A DNA stretch of 64,000 nucleotides from Tomocerus qinae (GCA_020055645.1 CM034548.1:51327411-51391410); one strand, 5' to 3'; positions 1 through 13,442 are shown, numbered from the stretch's first letter. The notes: generated from the letters alone by a model not told the origin. Numbers and translations: made by a program.

Positions 1-146
1 AAGTATTCGAATAGCTTCTCTATTTGGTCGAAAATAAAAGTTGGTCCTAGACCCGTAAAACCAACCTTCTAAATGTTTGAGGTGGTAAATACAATTTTTT
101 AAGAAATGTATGACATTTCTATTTTCAACCATATTGAAATGATGAC

Positions 147-1005
147 AAGTATTCGAATAGCTTCTCTAATTGGTCGAAAACAAAAGTTGGTCCTAGAGCC
201 GTAAAACAAACTTTCTAAATGTTTTGGGTGGTAAATACAATTTTTTAAGAAATGTATGACATTTCTATCTTTAACCATATTTAAATGATTACAAGTATTC
301 GAATAGCCACTCTAATCGGTCGAAAATAAAAGTTGGTCCTAGACCCGTACAATCACCTTCTAAATGTTTAGTTTGGTAAATACAATTTTTTTAAACAGAT
401 ATGACATTTCATTCTTCAACTAAATTGAAATGATTACAAGTATTCAAATAGCCACTCTAATTGGTCGAAAATAAATGTTGTTCCTAGACCCGTAAAACCA
501 ATCTTCTTAAATTTTAGGGTAGTAAATACAATTTTTTAAGACAGATATGACATTTCTATCTTATACCATATTGAAATGATTACAAATATTCGTATAGCTT
601 CTCTAATTGGTCGAAAATAAAAGTTGGTCCTAGACCCGTAAAACCAACCTTCTAAATGTTTGAGGTGGTAAATACAATTTTTAAAAAAAGATATGTTATT
701 TCTATCTTCAACCATATTGAAATGATTACAGGTATTCGAATAGCTTCTGTAATTGGTCGAAAATAAATGTTGGTCCTAGACCCGTAAAATCAATCTTCTA
801 ATTGTTTGAGGTGGTAAATACCATTTTTTAAGACAGATATGACATTTCTATCTTATACCATATTGAAATGATTACAGATATTCTAATAGCTTCTGTAATT
901 GGTCGAAATTAAATGATGGTCCTAGACCCGTAAAATCAACTTTCTAATTGTTTGAAGTGGTAAATACAATTTTTTAAGACAGATATTACATTTCATTCTT
1001 CAACT
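147..1005 (+). repeat. Satellite A 10-mer HOR, copy 1 (offset 1,459 bp)
   Basis: About six monomers here recur in the same order 1,459 bp downstream. Diagnostic monomer variants are GAGCCGTAAAACAAAC (196, then 1655), the TCTAATCGG variant in the next monomer, and AAATATTCGTATAGC (584, then 2043). The match fades near 1.0 kb, where the two copies carry different monomer variants. The end coordinates are approximate. Confidence 0.8.
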
Positions 1006-1605
1006 ATATTGAAATGATAACAAGCATTCGAATAGCTTCTCAAATTGGTCGAAAACAAAAGTTGGTCCTAGACACCCAAAACCAACCTTCTAAATGTTTA
1101 GTTTGGTAAATACAATTTTTTAAGACAGATATGACATTTCATTCTTCAACTAAATTGAAATGTTTACAAGTATTCGAATAGCTTCTCTAATTGGTCAAAA
1201 TAAAAGTTGGTCCTAGACCAGTAAAACCAATCTTCTAGATGTATAGGGTAGTAAATACAAGTTTTTGAGACAGATATGACATTTCTATCTTTAAGAATAT
1301 TGAAATGATTACAAGTATTCGAATAGCTTCTCTAAATTGGTCAAAAATAAAAGTTGGTCCTAGACCCGTAAAACCAACTTTCTAAACATTTGGGGTGGTA
1401 AATAAAATTTTTTAAGACAGATATGACATTTTATGCTTTAACAATATTGAAATGATTACAAGTATTCGAATAGCCACTCTAATTGGTCGAAAATAAATGT
1501 TGTTCTTAGACCCGTAAAATCAACTTTCTAATTGTTTGAGGTGGTAAATGCAATGTTTTAAGACAGATATAACATTTCTATCTTATACCATATTGAAATG
1601 ATTAC

Positions 1606-2464
1606 AAGTATTCGAATAGCTTCTCTATTTGGTCGAAAACAAAAGTTGGTCCTAGAGCCGTAAAACAAACTTTCTAAATGTTTTGGGTGGTAAATACAAT
1701 TTTTTAAGAAATGTATGACATTTCTATCTTTAACCATATTTAAATGATTACAAGTATTCGAATAGCCACTCTAATCGGTCGAAAATAAAAGTTGGTCCTA
1801 GACCCGTACAATCACCTTCTAAATGTTTAGTTTGGTAAATACAATTTTTTAAGACAGATATGACATTTCATTCTTCAACTAAATTGAAATGATTACAAGT
1901 ATTCGAATAGCCACTCTAATTGGTCGAAAATAAATGTTGTTCCTAGACCCGTAAAACCAATCTTCTTAAATTTTAGGGTAGTAAATACAATTTTTTAAGA
2001 CAGATATGACATTTCTATCTTATACCATATTGAAATGATTACAAATATTCGTATAGCTTCTCTAATTGGTCGAAAATAAAAGTTGGTCCTAGACCCGTAA
2101 AACCAACCTTCTAAATGTTTGAGGTGGTAAATACAATTTTTAAAAAAAGATATGTTATTTCTATCTTCAACCATATTGAAATGATTACAGGTATTCGAAT
2201 AGCTTCTGTAATTGGTCGAAAATAAATGTTGGTCCTAGACCCGTAAAATCAATCTTCTAATTGTTTGAGGTGGTAAATACCATTTTTTAAGACAGATATG
2301 ACATTTCTATCTTATACCATATTGAAATGATTACAGATATTCGAATAGCTTCTGTAATTGGTCGAAAATAAATGTTGGTCCTAGACCCGTAAAATCAACT
2401 TTCTAATTGTTTGAAGTGGTAAATACAATTTTTTAAGACAGATATGACATTTCTATCTTCAACC
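1606..2464 (+). repeat. Satellite A 10-mer HOR, copy 2
   Basis: Partner of 147-1005 at an offset of 1,459 bp, ten monomer lengths. It shares the rare variants GAGCCGTAAAACAAAC at 1655, TCTAATCGG just after, AAATATTCGTATAGC at 2043 and the ACAGGTATTCG monomer near 2189. Adjacent monomers within one copy differ much more than equivalent monomers between copies, which is the defining sign of a higher-order repeat. Confidence 0.8.
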
Positions 2465-4310
2465 ATATTGAAATGATTACAAGTATTCGAATAGCTTCTC
2501 TAATTGGTCGAAAATAAAAGTTGGTCCTAGACCCGTAAAACCAACCTTCTAAATGTTTAGGGTGGTAAATACAATTTTTTAAGACAGATATGACATTTCT
2601 ATCTTCAACTATATTGAAATGATTACAAGTATTCGAATAGCTTCTCTAATTGGTCGAAAATAAAACTTGGTCCTAGACCCGTAAAACCAACCTTCTAAAT
2701 GTTTGAGGTGGTAAATAGAATTTTTTAAGAAAGATATGACATTTATATCTTATACCATATTGAAATGATTACAGATATTCGAATAGCTTCTGTAATTGGT
2801 CGAAAATAAATGTTGGTCCTAGACCCGTAAAATCAACTTTTTATATGTTTGGGGTGGTAAATACAATTTTTTAAGACAGATATGACATTTTATTCTTTAA
2901 CCATATTGAAACATTACAAGTATTCGAATAACTTCTCTAATTGGTCGAAAATAAAAGTTGGACCTAGACCCGTAAAACCAACTTTCTAAATATTGGGGGT
3001 GGTAAATACAAATTTTTAAGACAGATATGACATTTTATCTTCAACCATATTGAAATGATTACAAGTATTCGAATAGCCACTCTAATTGGTCGAAAATAAA
3101 TGTTGTTCCTAGACCCGTAAAACCAATCTTCTTAAAGTTTAGGGTGGGAAATACAATTTTTTAAGACAGATATGACATTTCATTTTTCAACTATATTGAA
3201 ATGATTACAAGTATTCGAATAGCCACTCTAATTGGTAGAAAATAAGTGTTGGTCCTAGACCCGTAAAATCAACCTTCTAATTGTTTGAGGTGATAAATAT
3301 CATTTTTAAGACAGATATGACATTTCTATCTTATACCATATTGAAATCATTACAAATATTCGAATAGCTTCTCTAATTGGTCGAAAATAAAAGTTGGTCC
3401 TAGACCCGTAAAACCAACCTTCTAAATGTTTGAGGTGGTAAATACAATTTTTTAAGAAAGATATGACATTTCTATCTTCAACCATATTGAAATGATTACA
3501 AGTATTCGAATAGCTTCTCTAATTGGTCGAAAATAAAAGTTGGCCCTAGACCCGTAAAACCAACTTTCTAAATATTGGGGGTGGTAAATACAATTTTTTA
3601 AGACAGATATGACATTTTATGCTTTAACCATATTGAAATGATTACAAGTATTCGAATAGCCACTTTAATTGGTCGAAAATAAAAGTTGGACCTAGACCCG
3701 TAAAACCAACTTTCTAAATATTGGGGGTGGTAAATACAAATTTTTAAGACAGATATGACATTTCTATCTTCAACCATATTGAAATGATTACAAATATTCG
3801 TATAGCTTCTCTAATTGGGCGAAAATAAAAGTTGTTCCTAGACCCGTAAAACCAACCTTCTAAATGTTTGAGGTGGTAAATACAATTTTTTAAAAAAGAT
3901 ATGTTATTTCTATCTTCAACCATATTGAAATGATTACAGGTATTCGAATAGCTTCTGTAATTGGTCGAAAATAAATGTTGGTCCTAGACCCGTAAAATCA
4001 ATCTTCTAATTGTTTGAGGTGGTAAATACCATTTTTTAAGACAGATATGACATTTCTATCTTATACCATATTGAAATGATTACAGATATTCGAATAGCTT
4101 CTGTAATTGGTCGAAAATAAATGTTGGTCCTAGACCCGTAAAATCAATCTTCTAATTGTTTGAGGTGGTAAATACAATTTTTTAAGACAGATATGACATT
4201 TCTATCTTATACCATATTGAAATCATTACAAATATTCGAATAGCTTCTCTAATTGGTCGAAAATAAAAGTTGGTCCTAGACCCGTAAAACCAACCTTTTA
4301 AATGTTTGAG

Positions 4311-5870
4311 GTGTTAAATGCAATGTTTTAAGACAGATATGACATTTCTATCTTATACCATATTGAAATGATTACAAGTATTCGAATAGCTTCTCTAATT
4401 GGTCGAAAATAAAAGTTGGTCCTAGACCCGTAAAACCAACCTTCTAAATGTTTGAGGTGGTAAATACAATTTTTTAAGAAATATATGACATTTCTATTTT
4501 CAACCATATTGAAATGATGACAAGTATTCGAATAGCTTCTCTAATTGGTCGAAAACAAAAGTTGGTCCTAGAGCCGTAAAACAAACTTTCTAAATGTTTT
4601 GGGTGGTAAATACAATTTTTTAAGAAATGTATGACATTTCTATCTTTAACCATATTTAAATGATTACAAGTATTCGAATAGCCACTCTAATTGGTCGAAA
4701 ATAAAAGTTGGTCCTAGACCCGTACAATCACCTTCTAAATGTTTAATTTGGTAAATACAATTTTTTAAGACAGATATGACATTTCATTCTTCAACTAAAT
4801 TGAAATGATTACAAGTATTCAAATAGCCACTCTAATTGACCGAAAATAAATGTTGTTCCTAGACCCGTAAAACCAATCTTCTTAAATTTTAGGGTAGTAA
4901 ATACAATTTTTTAAGACAGATATGACATTTCTATCTTATACCATATTGAAATGATTACAAATATTCGTATAGCTTCTCTAATTGGTCGAAAATAAATGTT
5001 GGTCCTAGCCCCGTAAAATCAAACTTCTAATTGTTTGAGGTGGTAAATACCATTTTTTAAGACAGATATGACATTTCTATCTTCAACCATATTGAAATGA
5101 TTACAAGTATTCGAATAGCTTCTCTAATTGGTCGAAAATAAAAGTTGGTCCTAGACCCGTAAAACCAACCTTTTAAATGTTAAGGGTGGTAAATACAATT
5201 TTTTTAGACAGATATAATATTTCATTTGTCAACTATATTGAAATGATTAAAAGTGTTCGAATTGCTACTCTAATTGGTCGAAAATAAAAGTTGGTCCTAG
5301 ACCCGTAAAACCAACCTTCTAAATGTTTGAGGTGGTAAATACAATTTTTAAAGAAAGATATGACATTTCTATCTTCAATCATATTGAAATGATCACAAGT
5401 ATTCGAATAGCTTCTGTAATTGGTCGAAAATAAATGTTGGTCCTAGACCCGTAAAATCAACTTTTTATACGTTTTGGGTGGTAAATACAATTTTTTAAGA
5501 CAGATATGACATTTTATTCTTTAACCATATTGAAATCATTACAAGTATTCGAATAGGTTCTCTAATTGGTCGAAAATAAAAGTTGGACCTAGACCCGTAA
5601 AACCAACATTCAAAATATTGGGGGTGGTAAATACAATTTTTAAGACAGATATGACATTTTATAGTATAACAATATTGAAATGATTACAAGTATTCGAATA
5701 GCCACTCTAATTGGTCGAAAATAAATGTTGTTCCTAGACCCGTAAAACCAATCTTCTTAAAGTTTAGGGTGGGAAATACAATTTTTTAAGACAGATATGA
5801 CATTTCATTTTTCAACTATATTGAAATGATTACAAGTATTCGAATAGCCACTCTAATTGGTCGAAAATAA
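4311..5870 (+). repeat. Satellite A HOR block related to 6939 and 8838
   Basis: A run of about ten monomers beginning with the GTGTTAAATGCAATG variant at 4311. The same order starts again at 6939 (offset 2,628 bp, 18 monomers) and about 8838 (a further 1,899 bp, 13 monomers). Markers agree: GAGCCGTAAAACAAAC at 4571, 7199 and 9098; AAATATTCGTATAGC at 4959, 7587 and 9486. The right part (the TATAGT.TAACAATATTG monomer near 5650) matches the third copy near 10180 but not the second. The first monomers of the window resemble the same block, so the window opens inside this HOR family. Confidence 0.78.
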
Positions 5871-6299
5871 AAGTTGTTCCTAGACCCGTAAAACCAATCT
5901 TCTTAAAGTTTAGGGTGGTAAATACAATTTTTTAAGACAGATATGACATTTCTATCTTATACCATATTGAAATGAAAACAAGTATTCGAATAGCTTCTCT
6001 ATTTGGTCGAAAATAAAAGTTGGTCCTAGACCCGTAAAACCAACCTTCTAAATGTTTGAGGTGGTAAATACAATTTTTTAAGAAAGATATGACATAACTA
6101 TCTTCAACCATATTGAAATGATGACAAGTATTCGAATAGCTTCTCTTATTGGTCGAAAACAAAAGTTGGTCCTAGAGCCGTAAAACAAACTTTCTAAATG
6201 TTTTGGGTGGTAAATACAATGTTTTAAGGTAGATATGACATTTTATTCTTTAACCATATTTAAATGATTACAAGTATTCGAATAGCCACTCTAATTGGT

Positions 6300-8136
6300 C
6301 GAAAATAAATGTTGTTCCTAGACCCGTAAAACCAATCTTCTTAAATTTTAGGGTAGTAAATACAGATTTTTAAGTCAGATATGACATTTCTATCTTATAC
6401 CATATTGAAATGATTACAAATATTCGTATAGCTTCTCTAATTGGTCGAAAATAAAAGTTGGTCCTAGACCCGTAAAACCAACCTTCTAAATGTTTGAGGT
6501 GGTAAATACAATTTTTAAAAAAAGATATGTTATTTCTATCTTCAACCATATTGAAATGATTACAGGTATATTCGAATAGCTACTGTAATTGGTCGAAAAT
6601 AAATGTTGGTCCTAGACCCGTAAAATCAATCTTCTAATTGTTTGAGGTGGTAAATACCATTTTTTAAGACAGATATGACATTTCTATCTTATACCATATT
6701 GAAATGATTACAGATATTCGAATAGCTTCTGTAATTGGTCGAAAATAAATGTTGGTCCTAGCCCCGTAAAATCAACTTTCTAATTGTTTGAGGTGGTAAA
6801 TACCATTTTTTAAGACAGATATGACATTTCTATTTTATACCATATTGAAATGATTACAGATATTCGAATAGCTTCTGTAATTGGTCGAAAATAAATGTTG
6901 GTCCTAGCCCCGTAAAATCAACTTTCTAATTGTTTGAGGTGTTAAATGCAATGTTTTAAGACAGATATGACATTTCTATCTTATACCATATTGAAATGAT
7001 TACAAGTATTCGAATAGCTTCTCTATTTGGTCGAAAATAAAAGTTGGTCCTAGACCCGTAAAACCAACCTTCTAAATGTTTGAGGTGGTAAATACAATTT
7101 TTTAAGAAATATATGACATTTCTATTTTCAACCATATTGAAATGATGACAAGTATTCGAATAGCTTCTCTAATTGGTCGAAAACAAAAGTTGGTCCTAGA
7201 GCCGTAAAACAAACTTTCTAAATGTTTTGGGTGGTAAATACAATTTTTTAAGAAATGTATGACATACCTATCTTTAACCATATTTAAATGATTACAAGTA
7301 TTCGAATAGCCACTCTAATTGGTCGAAAATAAAAGTTGGTCCTAGACCCGTACAATCACCTTCTAAATGTTTAATTTGGTAAATACAATTTTTTAAGACA
7401 GATATGACATTTCATTCTTCAACTAAATTGAAATGATTACAAGTATTCAAATAGCCACTCTAATTGACCGAAAATAAATGTTGTTCCTAGACCCGTAAAA
7501 CCAATCTTCTTAAATTTTAGGGTAGTAAATACAATTTTTTAAGACAGATATGACATTTCTATCTTATACCATATTGAAATGATTACAAATATTCGTATAG
7601 CTTCTCTAATTGGTCGAAAATAAATGTTGGTCCTAGCCCCGTAAAATCAAACTTCTAATTGTTTGAGGTGGTAAATACCATTTTTTAAGACAGATATGAC
7701 ATTTCTATCTTATACCATATTGAATTGATTACAGATATTCGAATATCTTCTGTAATTGTTCGAAAATAAAAGATGGTCCTAGACCCGTAAAACCAACCTT
7801 CTAAATGTTTAGGGTGGTAAATACAATTTTTTTAGACAGATATAATATTTCATTTGTCAACTATATTGAAATGATTAAAAGTGTTCGAATTGCTACTATA
7901 ATTGGTCGAAAATAAAAGTTGGTCCTAGACCCGTAAAACCAACCTTCTAAATGTTTGAGGTGGTAAATACAATTTTTAAAGAAAGATATGACATTTCTAT
8001 CTTCAATCATATTGAAATGATCACAAGTATTCGAATAGCTTCTGTAATTGGTCGAAAATAAATGTTGGTCCTAGACCCGTAAAATCAACTTTTTATATGT
8101 TTGGGGTGGTAAATACAATTTTTTAAGACAGATATG
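6300..8136 (+). repeat. Satellite A 13-mer HOR (1,899 bp), copy 1
   Basis: Paired with 8199-10035 at a constant offset of 1,899 bp, thirteen monomers. Markers on the diagonal are AAATATTCGTATAGC at 6418/8317 and 7587/9486, and GAGCCGTAAAACAAAC at 7199/9098. Upstream of about 6300 the monomer has AGCCACTCTAATTGG while the second copy has AGCTTCTGTAATTGG, which places the left boundary. Homology fades near 8136, leaving about 60 bp before copy 2. Confidence 0.82.
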
Positions 8137-8198
8137 ACATTTCTATCTTCAATCATATTGAAATGATCACAAGTATTCGAAGAGCTTCTGTAATTGGT

Positions 8199-10035
8199 CG
8201 AAAATAAATGTTGGTCCTAGACCCGTAAAACCAATCTTCTTAAATTTTAGGGTAGTAAATACAATTTTTTAAGACAGATATGACATTTCTATCTTATACC
8301 ATATTGAAATGATTACAAATATTCGTATAGCTTCTCTAATTGGTCGAAAATAAAAGTTGGTCCTAGACCCGTAAAACCAACCTTCTAAATGTTTGAGGTG
8401 GTAAATACAATTTTTAAAGAAAGATATGACATTTCTATCTTCAATCATATTGAAATGATTACAGGTATATTCGAATAGCTTCTGTAATTGGTCGAAAATA
8501 TATGTTGGTCCTAGACCCGTAAAATCAATCTTCTAATTGTTTGAGGTGGTAAATACCATTTTTTAAGACAGATATGACATTTCTATCTTATACCATATTG
8601 AAATGATTACAGATATTCGAATAGCTTCTGTAATTGGTCGAAAATAAATGTTGGTCCTAGCCCCGTAAAATCAACTTTCTAATTGTTTGAGGTGGTAAAT
8701 ACCATTTTTTAAGACAGATATGACATTTCTATTTTATACCATATTGAAATGATTACAGATATTCGAATAGCTTCTGTAATTGGTCGAAAATAAATGTTGG
8801 TCCTAGCCCCGTAAAATCAACTTTCTAATTGTTTGAGGTGGTAAATGCAATGTTTTAAGACAGATATGACATTTCTATTTTATACCATATTGAAATGATT
8901 ACAAGTATTCGAATAGCTTCTCTATTTGGTCGAAAATAAAAGTTGGTCCTAGACCCGTAAAACCAACCTTCTAAATGTTTGAGGTGGTAAATACAATTTT
9001 TTAAGAAATATATGACATTTCTATTTTCAACCATATTGAAATGATGACAAGTATTCGAATAGCTTCTCTAATTGGTCGAAAACAAAAGTTGGTCCTAGAG
9101 CCGTAAAACAAACTTTCTAAATGTTTTGGGTGGTAAATACAATTTTTTAAGAAATGTATGACATTTCTATCTTTAACCATATTTAAATGATTACAAGTAT
9201 TCGAATAGCCACTCTAATTGGTCGAAAATAAAAGTTGGTCCTAGACCCGTACAATCACCTTCTAAATGTTTAATTTGGTAAATACAATTTTTTAAGACAG
9301 ATATGACATTTCATTCTTCAACTAAATTGAAACGATTACAAGTATTCAAATAGCCACTCTAATTGGTCGAAAATAAATGTTGTTCCTAGACCCGTAAAAC
9401 CAATCTTCTTAAATTTTAGGGTAGTAAATACAATTTTTTAAGACAGATATGACATTTCTATCTTATACCATATTGAAATGATTACAAATATTCGTATAGC
9501 TTCTCTAATTGGTCGAAAATAAATGTTGGTCCTAGCCCCGTAAAATCAAACTTCTAATTGTTTGAGGTGGTAAATACCATTTTTTAAGACAGATATGACA
9601 TTTCTATCTTATACCATATTGAATTGATTACAGATATTCGAATATCTTCTGTAATTGGTCGAAAATAAAAGTTGGTCCTAGACCCGTAAAACCAACCTTC
9701 TAAATGTTTAGGGTGGTAAATACAATTTTTTTAGACAGATATAATATTTCATTTGTCAACTATATTGAAATGATTAAAAGTGTTCGAAAATACTACTATA
9801 ATCGGTCGAAAATAAAAGTTGGTCCTAGACCCGTAAAACCAACCTTCTAAATGTTTGAGGTGGTAAATACAAGTTTTAAAGAAAGATATGACATTTCTAT
9901 CTTCAATCATATTGAAATGATCACAAGTATTCGAATAGCTTCTGTAATTGGTCGAAAATAAATGTTGGTCCTAGACCCGTAAAATCAACTTTTTATATGT
10001 TTGGGGTGGTAAATACAATTTTTTAAGACAGATAT
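8199..10035 (+). repeat. Satellite A 13-mer HOR (1,899 bp), copy 2
   Basis: Second copy of the 13-monomer unit. It differs from copy 1 by scattered substitutions, for example AATACTACTATAATCGG near 9788 against AATTGCTACTATAATTGG near 7889. After about 10035 the sequence follows the 5.5-5.9 kb block rather than copy 1, so successive rearrangements have reused the same monomer set. Confidence 0.82.
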
Positions 10036-12112
10036 GACATTTTATTCTTTAACCATATTGAAATCATTACAAGTATTCGAATAGGTTCTCTAATTGGTCG
10101 AAAATAAAAGTTGGACCTAGACCCGTAAAACCAACATTCAAAATATTGGGGGTGGTAAATACAATTTTTTAAGACAGATATGACATTTTATAGTTTAACA
10201 ATATTGAAATGATTACAAGTATTCGAATAGCCACTCTAATTGGTCGAAAATAAATGTTGTTCGTAGACCCGTAAAACCAATCTTCTTAAAGTTTAGGGTG
10301 GGAAATACAATTTTTTAAGACAGATATGACATTTCATTTTTCAACTATATTGAAATGATTACAAGTATTCGAATAGCCACTCCAGTTGGTCGAAAATAAA
10401 TGTTGGTCCTAGACCCGTAAAATCAACTTTCTAATTGTTTGAGGTGGTAAATACAATGTTTTAAGACAGATATGACATTTCTATCTTATACCATATTGAA
10501 ATGATTACAAGAATTCGAATAGCTTCTCTATTTGGTCGAAAATAAAAGTTGGTCCTAGACCCGTAAAACCAAACTTCTAAATGTTTGAGGTGGTAAATAC
10601 AATTTTTTAAGAAATATATGACATTACTATTTTCAACCATACTGAAATGATGACAAGTATTCGAATAGCTTCTCTAATTGGTCCAAAATAAAAGTTGGTT
10701 CGAGCCACCCAAAACCAACCTTCTAAATGTTTGAGGTGGTAAATACAATTTTTTAAGAATGATATGTTATTTCTATCTTCAACCATATTGAATTGATTAC
10801 AAGTATTCTAATAGCTTCTCTAATTGGTCCAAAATAAATGTTGGTCCTAGACCCATAAAATCAACTTTCTAATTGTTTGAAGTGGTAAATACAATTTTTT
10901 AAGACAGATATGACATTTTATGCTTTAACTATTTTGAAATGATTACAAGTATTCGAATAGTTTCTCTAATTGGTCGAAAGCAAAAGTTGGTCCTAGACAC
11001 CCAAAACCAACCTTTTAAATGTTTTATTTGGTAAATACAATTTTTAAGACAGATATGACATTTTATAGTTTAACAATATTGAAATGATTACAAGTATTCG
11101 AATAGCCACTCTAATTGGTCGAAAATAAATGTTGGTCCTAGACCCGTAACACCAATCTTCTTAAAGTTTAGGGTGGGAAATAAAATTTTTTTAGACAGAT
11201 ATGAAATTTCTATCTTCAACCATATTGAAATGATTACAAATATTCGTATAGCTTCTCTAATTGGTCGAAAATAAAAGTTGGTCCTAGACCCGTAAAACCA
11301 ACCTTCTAATTGTTTGAGGTGGTAAATACCATTTTTTAAGACAGATATGACATTTCTATCTTATACCATATTGAATTAATAACAGATATTCGAATATCTT
11401 CTGTAATTGGTCGAAAATAAAAGTTGGTCCTAGACCCGTAAAACCAACCTTCTAAATGTTTGAGGTAGTAAATACAATTTTTTAAGAAAGATATGACATA
11501 ACTATCTTCAACCATATTGAAATGATGACAAGTATTCGAATAGCTTCTCTTATTGGTCGAAAACAAAAGTTGGTCCTAGAGCCGTAAAACAAACTTTCTA
11601 AATGTTTTGGGTGGTAAATACAATGTTTTAAGGTAGATATGACATTTTATTCTTTAACCATATTTAAATGATTACAAGTATTCGAATAGCCACTCTAGTT
11701 GGTCGAAAATAAATGTTGGTCCTAGGCCCGTAAAATCATTTTTCTAATTGTTTGAGGTGGTAAATACAATGTTTTAAGACAGATATGACATTTCTATCTT
11801 ATACCATATTGAAATGATTACAAGAATTCGAATAGCTTCTCTATTTGGTCGAAAATAAAAGTTGGTCCTAGACCCGTAAAACCAAACTTCTAAATGTTTG
11901 AGGTGGTAAATACAATTTTTTAAGACAGATATGACATTTCTATCTTATACCATATTGAATTGATTACAGATATTCGAATATCTTCTGTAATTGGTCGAAA
12001 ATAAAAGTTGGTCCTAGACCCGTAAAACCAACCTTCTAAATGTTTAGGGTGGTAAATACAATTTTTAAAGAAATATATGACATTTCATTCTTCAACTATA
12101 TTGAAATGATTA

Positions 12113-12122
12113 CAAGTAATTG
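12113..12122. other. Junction between satellite A and the B/C array
   Basis: Satellite A stops just after the first bases of a new monomer (GATTACAAGTA) and B-type sequence (ATTGAAATTCATGATTTAAT) begins at once. Both families can supply CAAG at the crossover: A reads TTACAAGTATT and B reads TTTTCAAGAATTG. No filler, target-site duplication or transposon lies between them. Confidence 0.85.
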
Positions 12123-12657
12123 AAATTCATGATTTAATACTTGTACGAGGCAAAAATCTGAAAAAATAGTTATCAAGACGAAATTCATGATTTAATACTT
12201 GTACGAGGCAAAAAGCTAAAAAAACAATTTTTAAGACGAACATCATGATTTAATACTTGTACGAGCCAAAAAGCTTAAAAAATAATTTTCAAGAGTTGAA
12301 ATTCATGATTTAATACTTGTACGAGGCAAAAAGCTTAAAAAATAATTTTCAAGACGAAAATCATGATTTAATACTTGTCCGCGGCAAAAAGCATAAAAAA
12401 TGATTTTTAAGAATTGAAATTCATGATTTAATACTCGCATGAGCCAAAAAGCTTAAAAATAACATTCAACAGATTTAATTGATCATTTTTTAAACTTGTA
12501 CGAGGCAAAAAGCTTAAAAAATAATTTTCAAGAATTGAAATTTAAAATTTAATACTTGTACGAGCCGAAAAGCCTAAAAATAACATTTAACAGTTTTAAT
12601 TGATCATTTTTTAAACTTGTACGAGCCAAAAAGCTTAAAAATTCATGATTTATTACT
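12119..12657 (-). repeat. B-unit block at the array edge
   Basis: About nine B units in the CTTGTACGAG orientation, spaced about 58-61 bp. The first units carry CAAGACGAAATTCATG variants not seen deeper in the array. Others are the GATCATTTTTTAAACTTG type. The block ends in a hybrid box, CTTGTACAAG, directly before the first C unit. Diverged edge units are typical of satellite margins, where homogenisation is weaker. Confidence 0.85.
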
Positions 12658-13442
12658 TGTACAAGCCAAAAAAATGATTTTTTTCAAGTGTCTAGTCTTA
12701 ATTAATGTTATATTACTAAGGTTTGTGGTCTCCTCGTACAAGCTCAAAAAAATGATTTTTTTCAAGTGTCTAGTCTTCATTAATGTTATATTACTAAGGT
12801 TTGTGGTCTCCTCTTACAAGCTCAAAAAAATGATTTTTTTCAAGTGTTTCTCTAAATAAACGTTATATTACTAAGGTTTTTGGTCTCCTCGTACAAGCTC
12901 AAAAAAATGATTTTTTTCAAGTGTCTAGTCTTCATTAATGTTATATTACCAAGGTTTTTGGGCTCCTCGTACAAGCTCAAAAAAATGATTTTTTTCAAGT
13001 GTTTCTTTAAATAAGCGTTATATTACTAAGGTTTTTGGTCTCCTCGTACAAGCTCAAAAAAATGATTTTTTTCAAGTGTCTAGTCTTCATTAATGTTATA
13101 TTACTAAGGTTTTTGGTCTCCTCGTACAAGCTCAAAAAAATGATTTTTTTCAAGTGTCTAGTCTTCCTTAATGTTATAATACTAATGTTTTTGGTCTCCT
13201 CGTACAAGCTTAAAAAAATGATTTTTTTCAAGTGTCTAGTCTTCATTAATGTTATATTACTAAGGTTTGTGGTCTCCTCGTACAAGCTCAAAAAAATGAT
13301 TTTTTTCAAGTGTCTAGTCTTCCTTAATGTTATAATACTAATGTTTTTGGTCTCCTCGTACAAGCTTAAAAAATTGATTTTTTTCAAGTGTTTCTTAAAA
13401 AGCTTAAAAATAACATTCAACAGTTTTAATTATTTTTTAACC
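12658..13442 (+). repeat. First C-unit (78-bp) run
   Basis: About nine tandem C units. Two are shortened variants in which CAAGTGTCTAGTC is replaced by CAAGTGTTTCTCTAAATAA or CAAGTGTTTCTTTAAATAA (near 12841 and 13000). The run closes with a truncated unit (CAAGTGTTTCTTAAAAAGCTT) that passes into a B linker. The 78-bp period equals 26 codons and the unit has an open frame on each strand, which explains the long frames here. Confidence 0.88.

Larger units (their letters stand above)
1..12118 (+). repeat. Satellite A: ~146-bp monomer tandem array
   Basis: About 83 head-to-tail monomers fill this stretch. Starts of the recurring AAGTATTCGAATAGC phrase at 1, 147, 293 and 438 give a period of 145-146 bp. 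Each monomer contains the phrase TTGGTCGAAAATAAAAGTTG, the dyad GGTCCTAGACC, a GTGGTAAATACAATTTTT stretch, ACAGATATGACATTT and CCATATTGAAATGATTACAAG. A monomer counted by hand has 45 G/C in 146 bases. Divergence is mostly substitution, with a few 1-2 base indels. No insertion of unrelated sequence is visible. The length is close to the DNA wrapped by one nucleosome core, which is common for eukaryotic satellites; a role in chromatin is inference. The array continues past the left edge of the window. Confidence 0.97.

Noticed and set aside
5932-6162. 76-codon minus-strand frame, with a near-identical one at 11336-11566
   Set aside because: Both are equivalent monomers of satellite A related by a multiple of the monomer length. 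Most other monomers have stops in the same frame. This is chance openness copied by HOR duplication.
1-12118. Satellite A as a diverged form of the B/C family
   Set aside because: Only about ten bases (TACAAGTATT) are shared, and period and internal motifs differ. I keep this as a remark in the boundary finding rather than a relationship.
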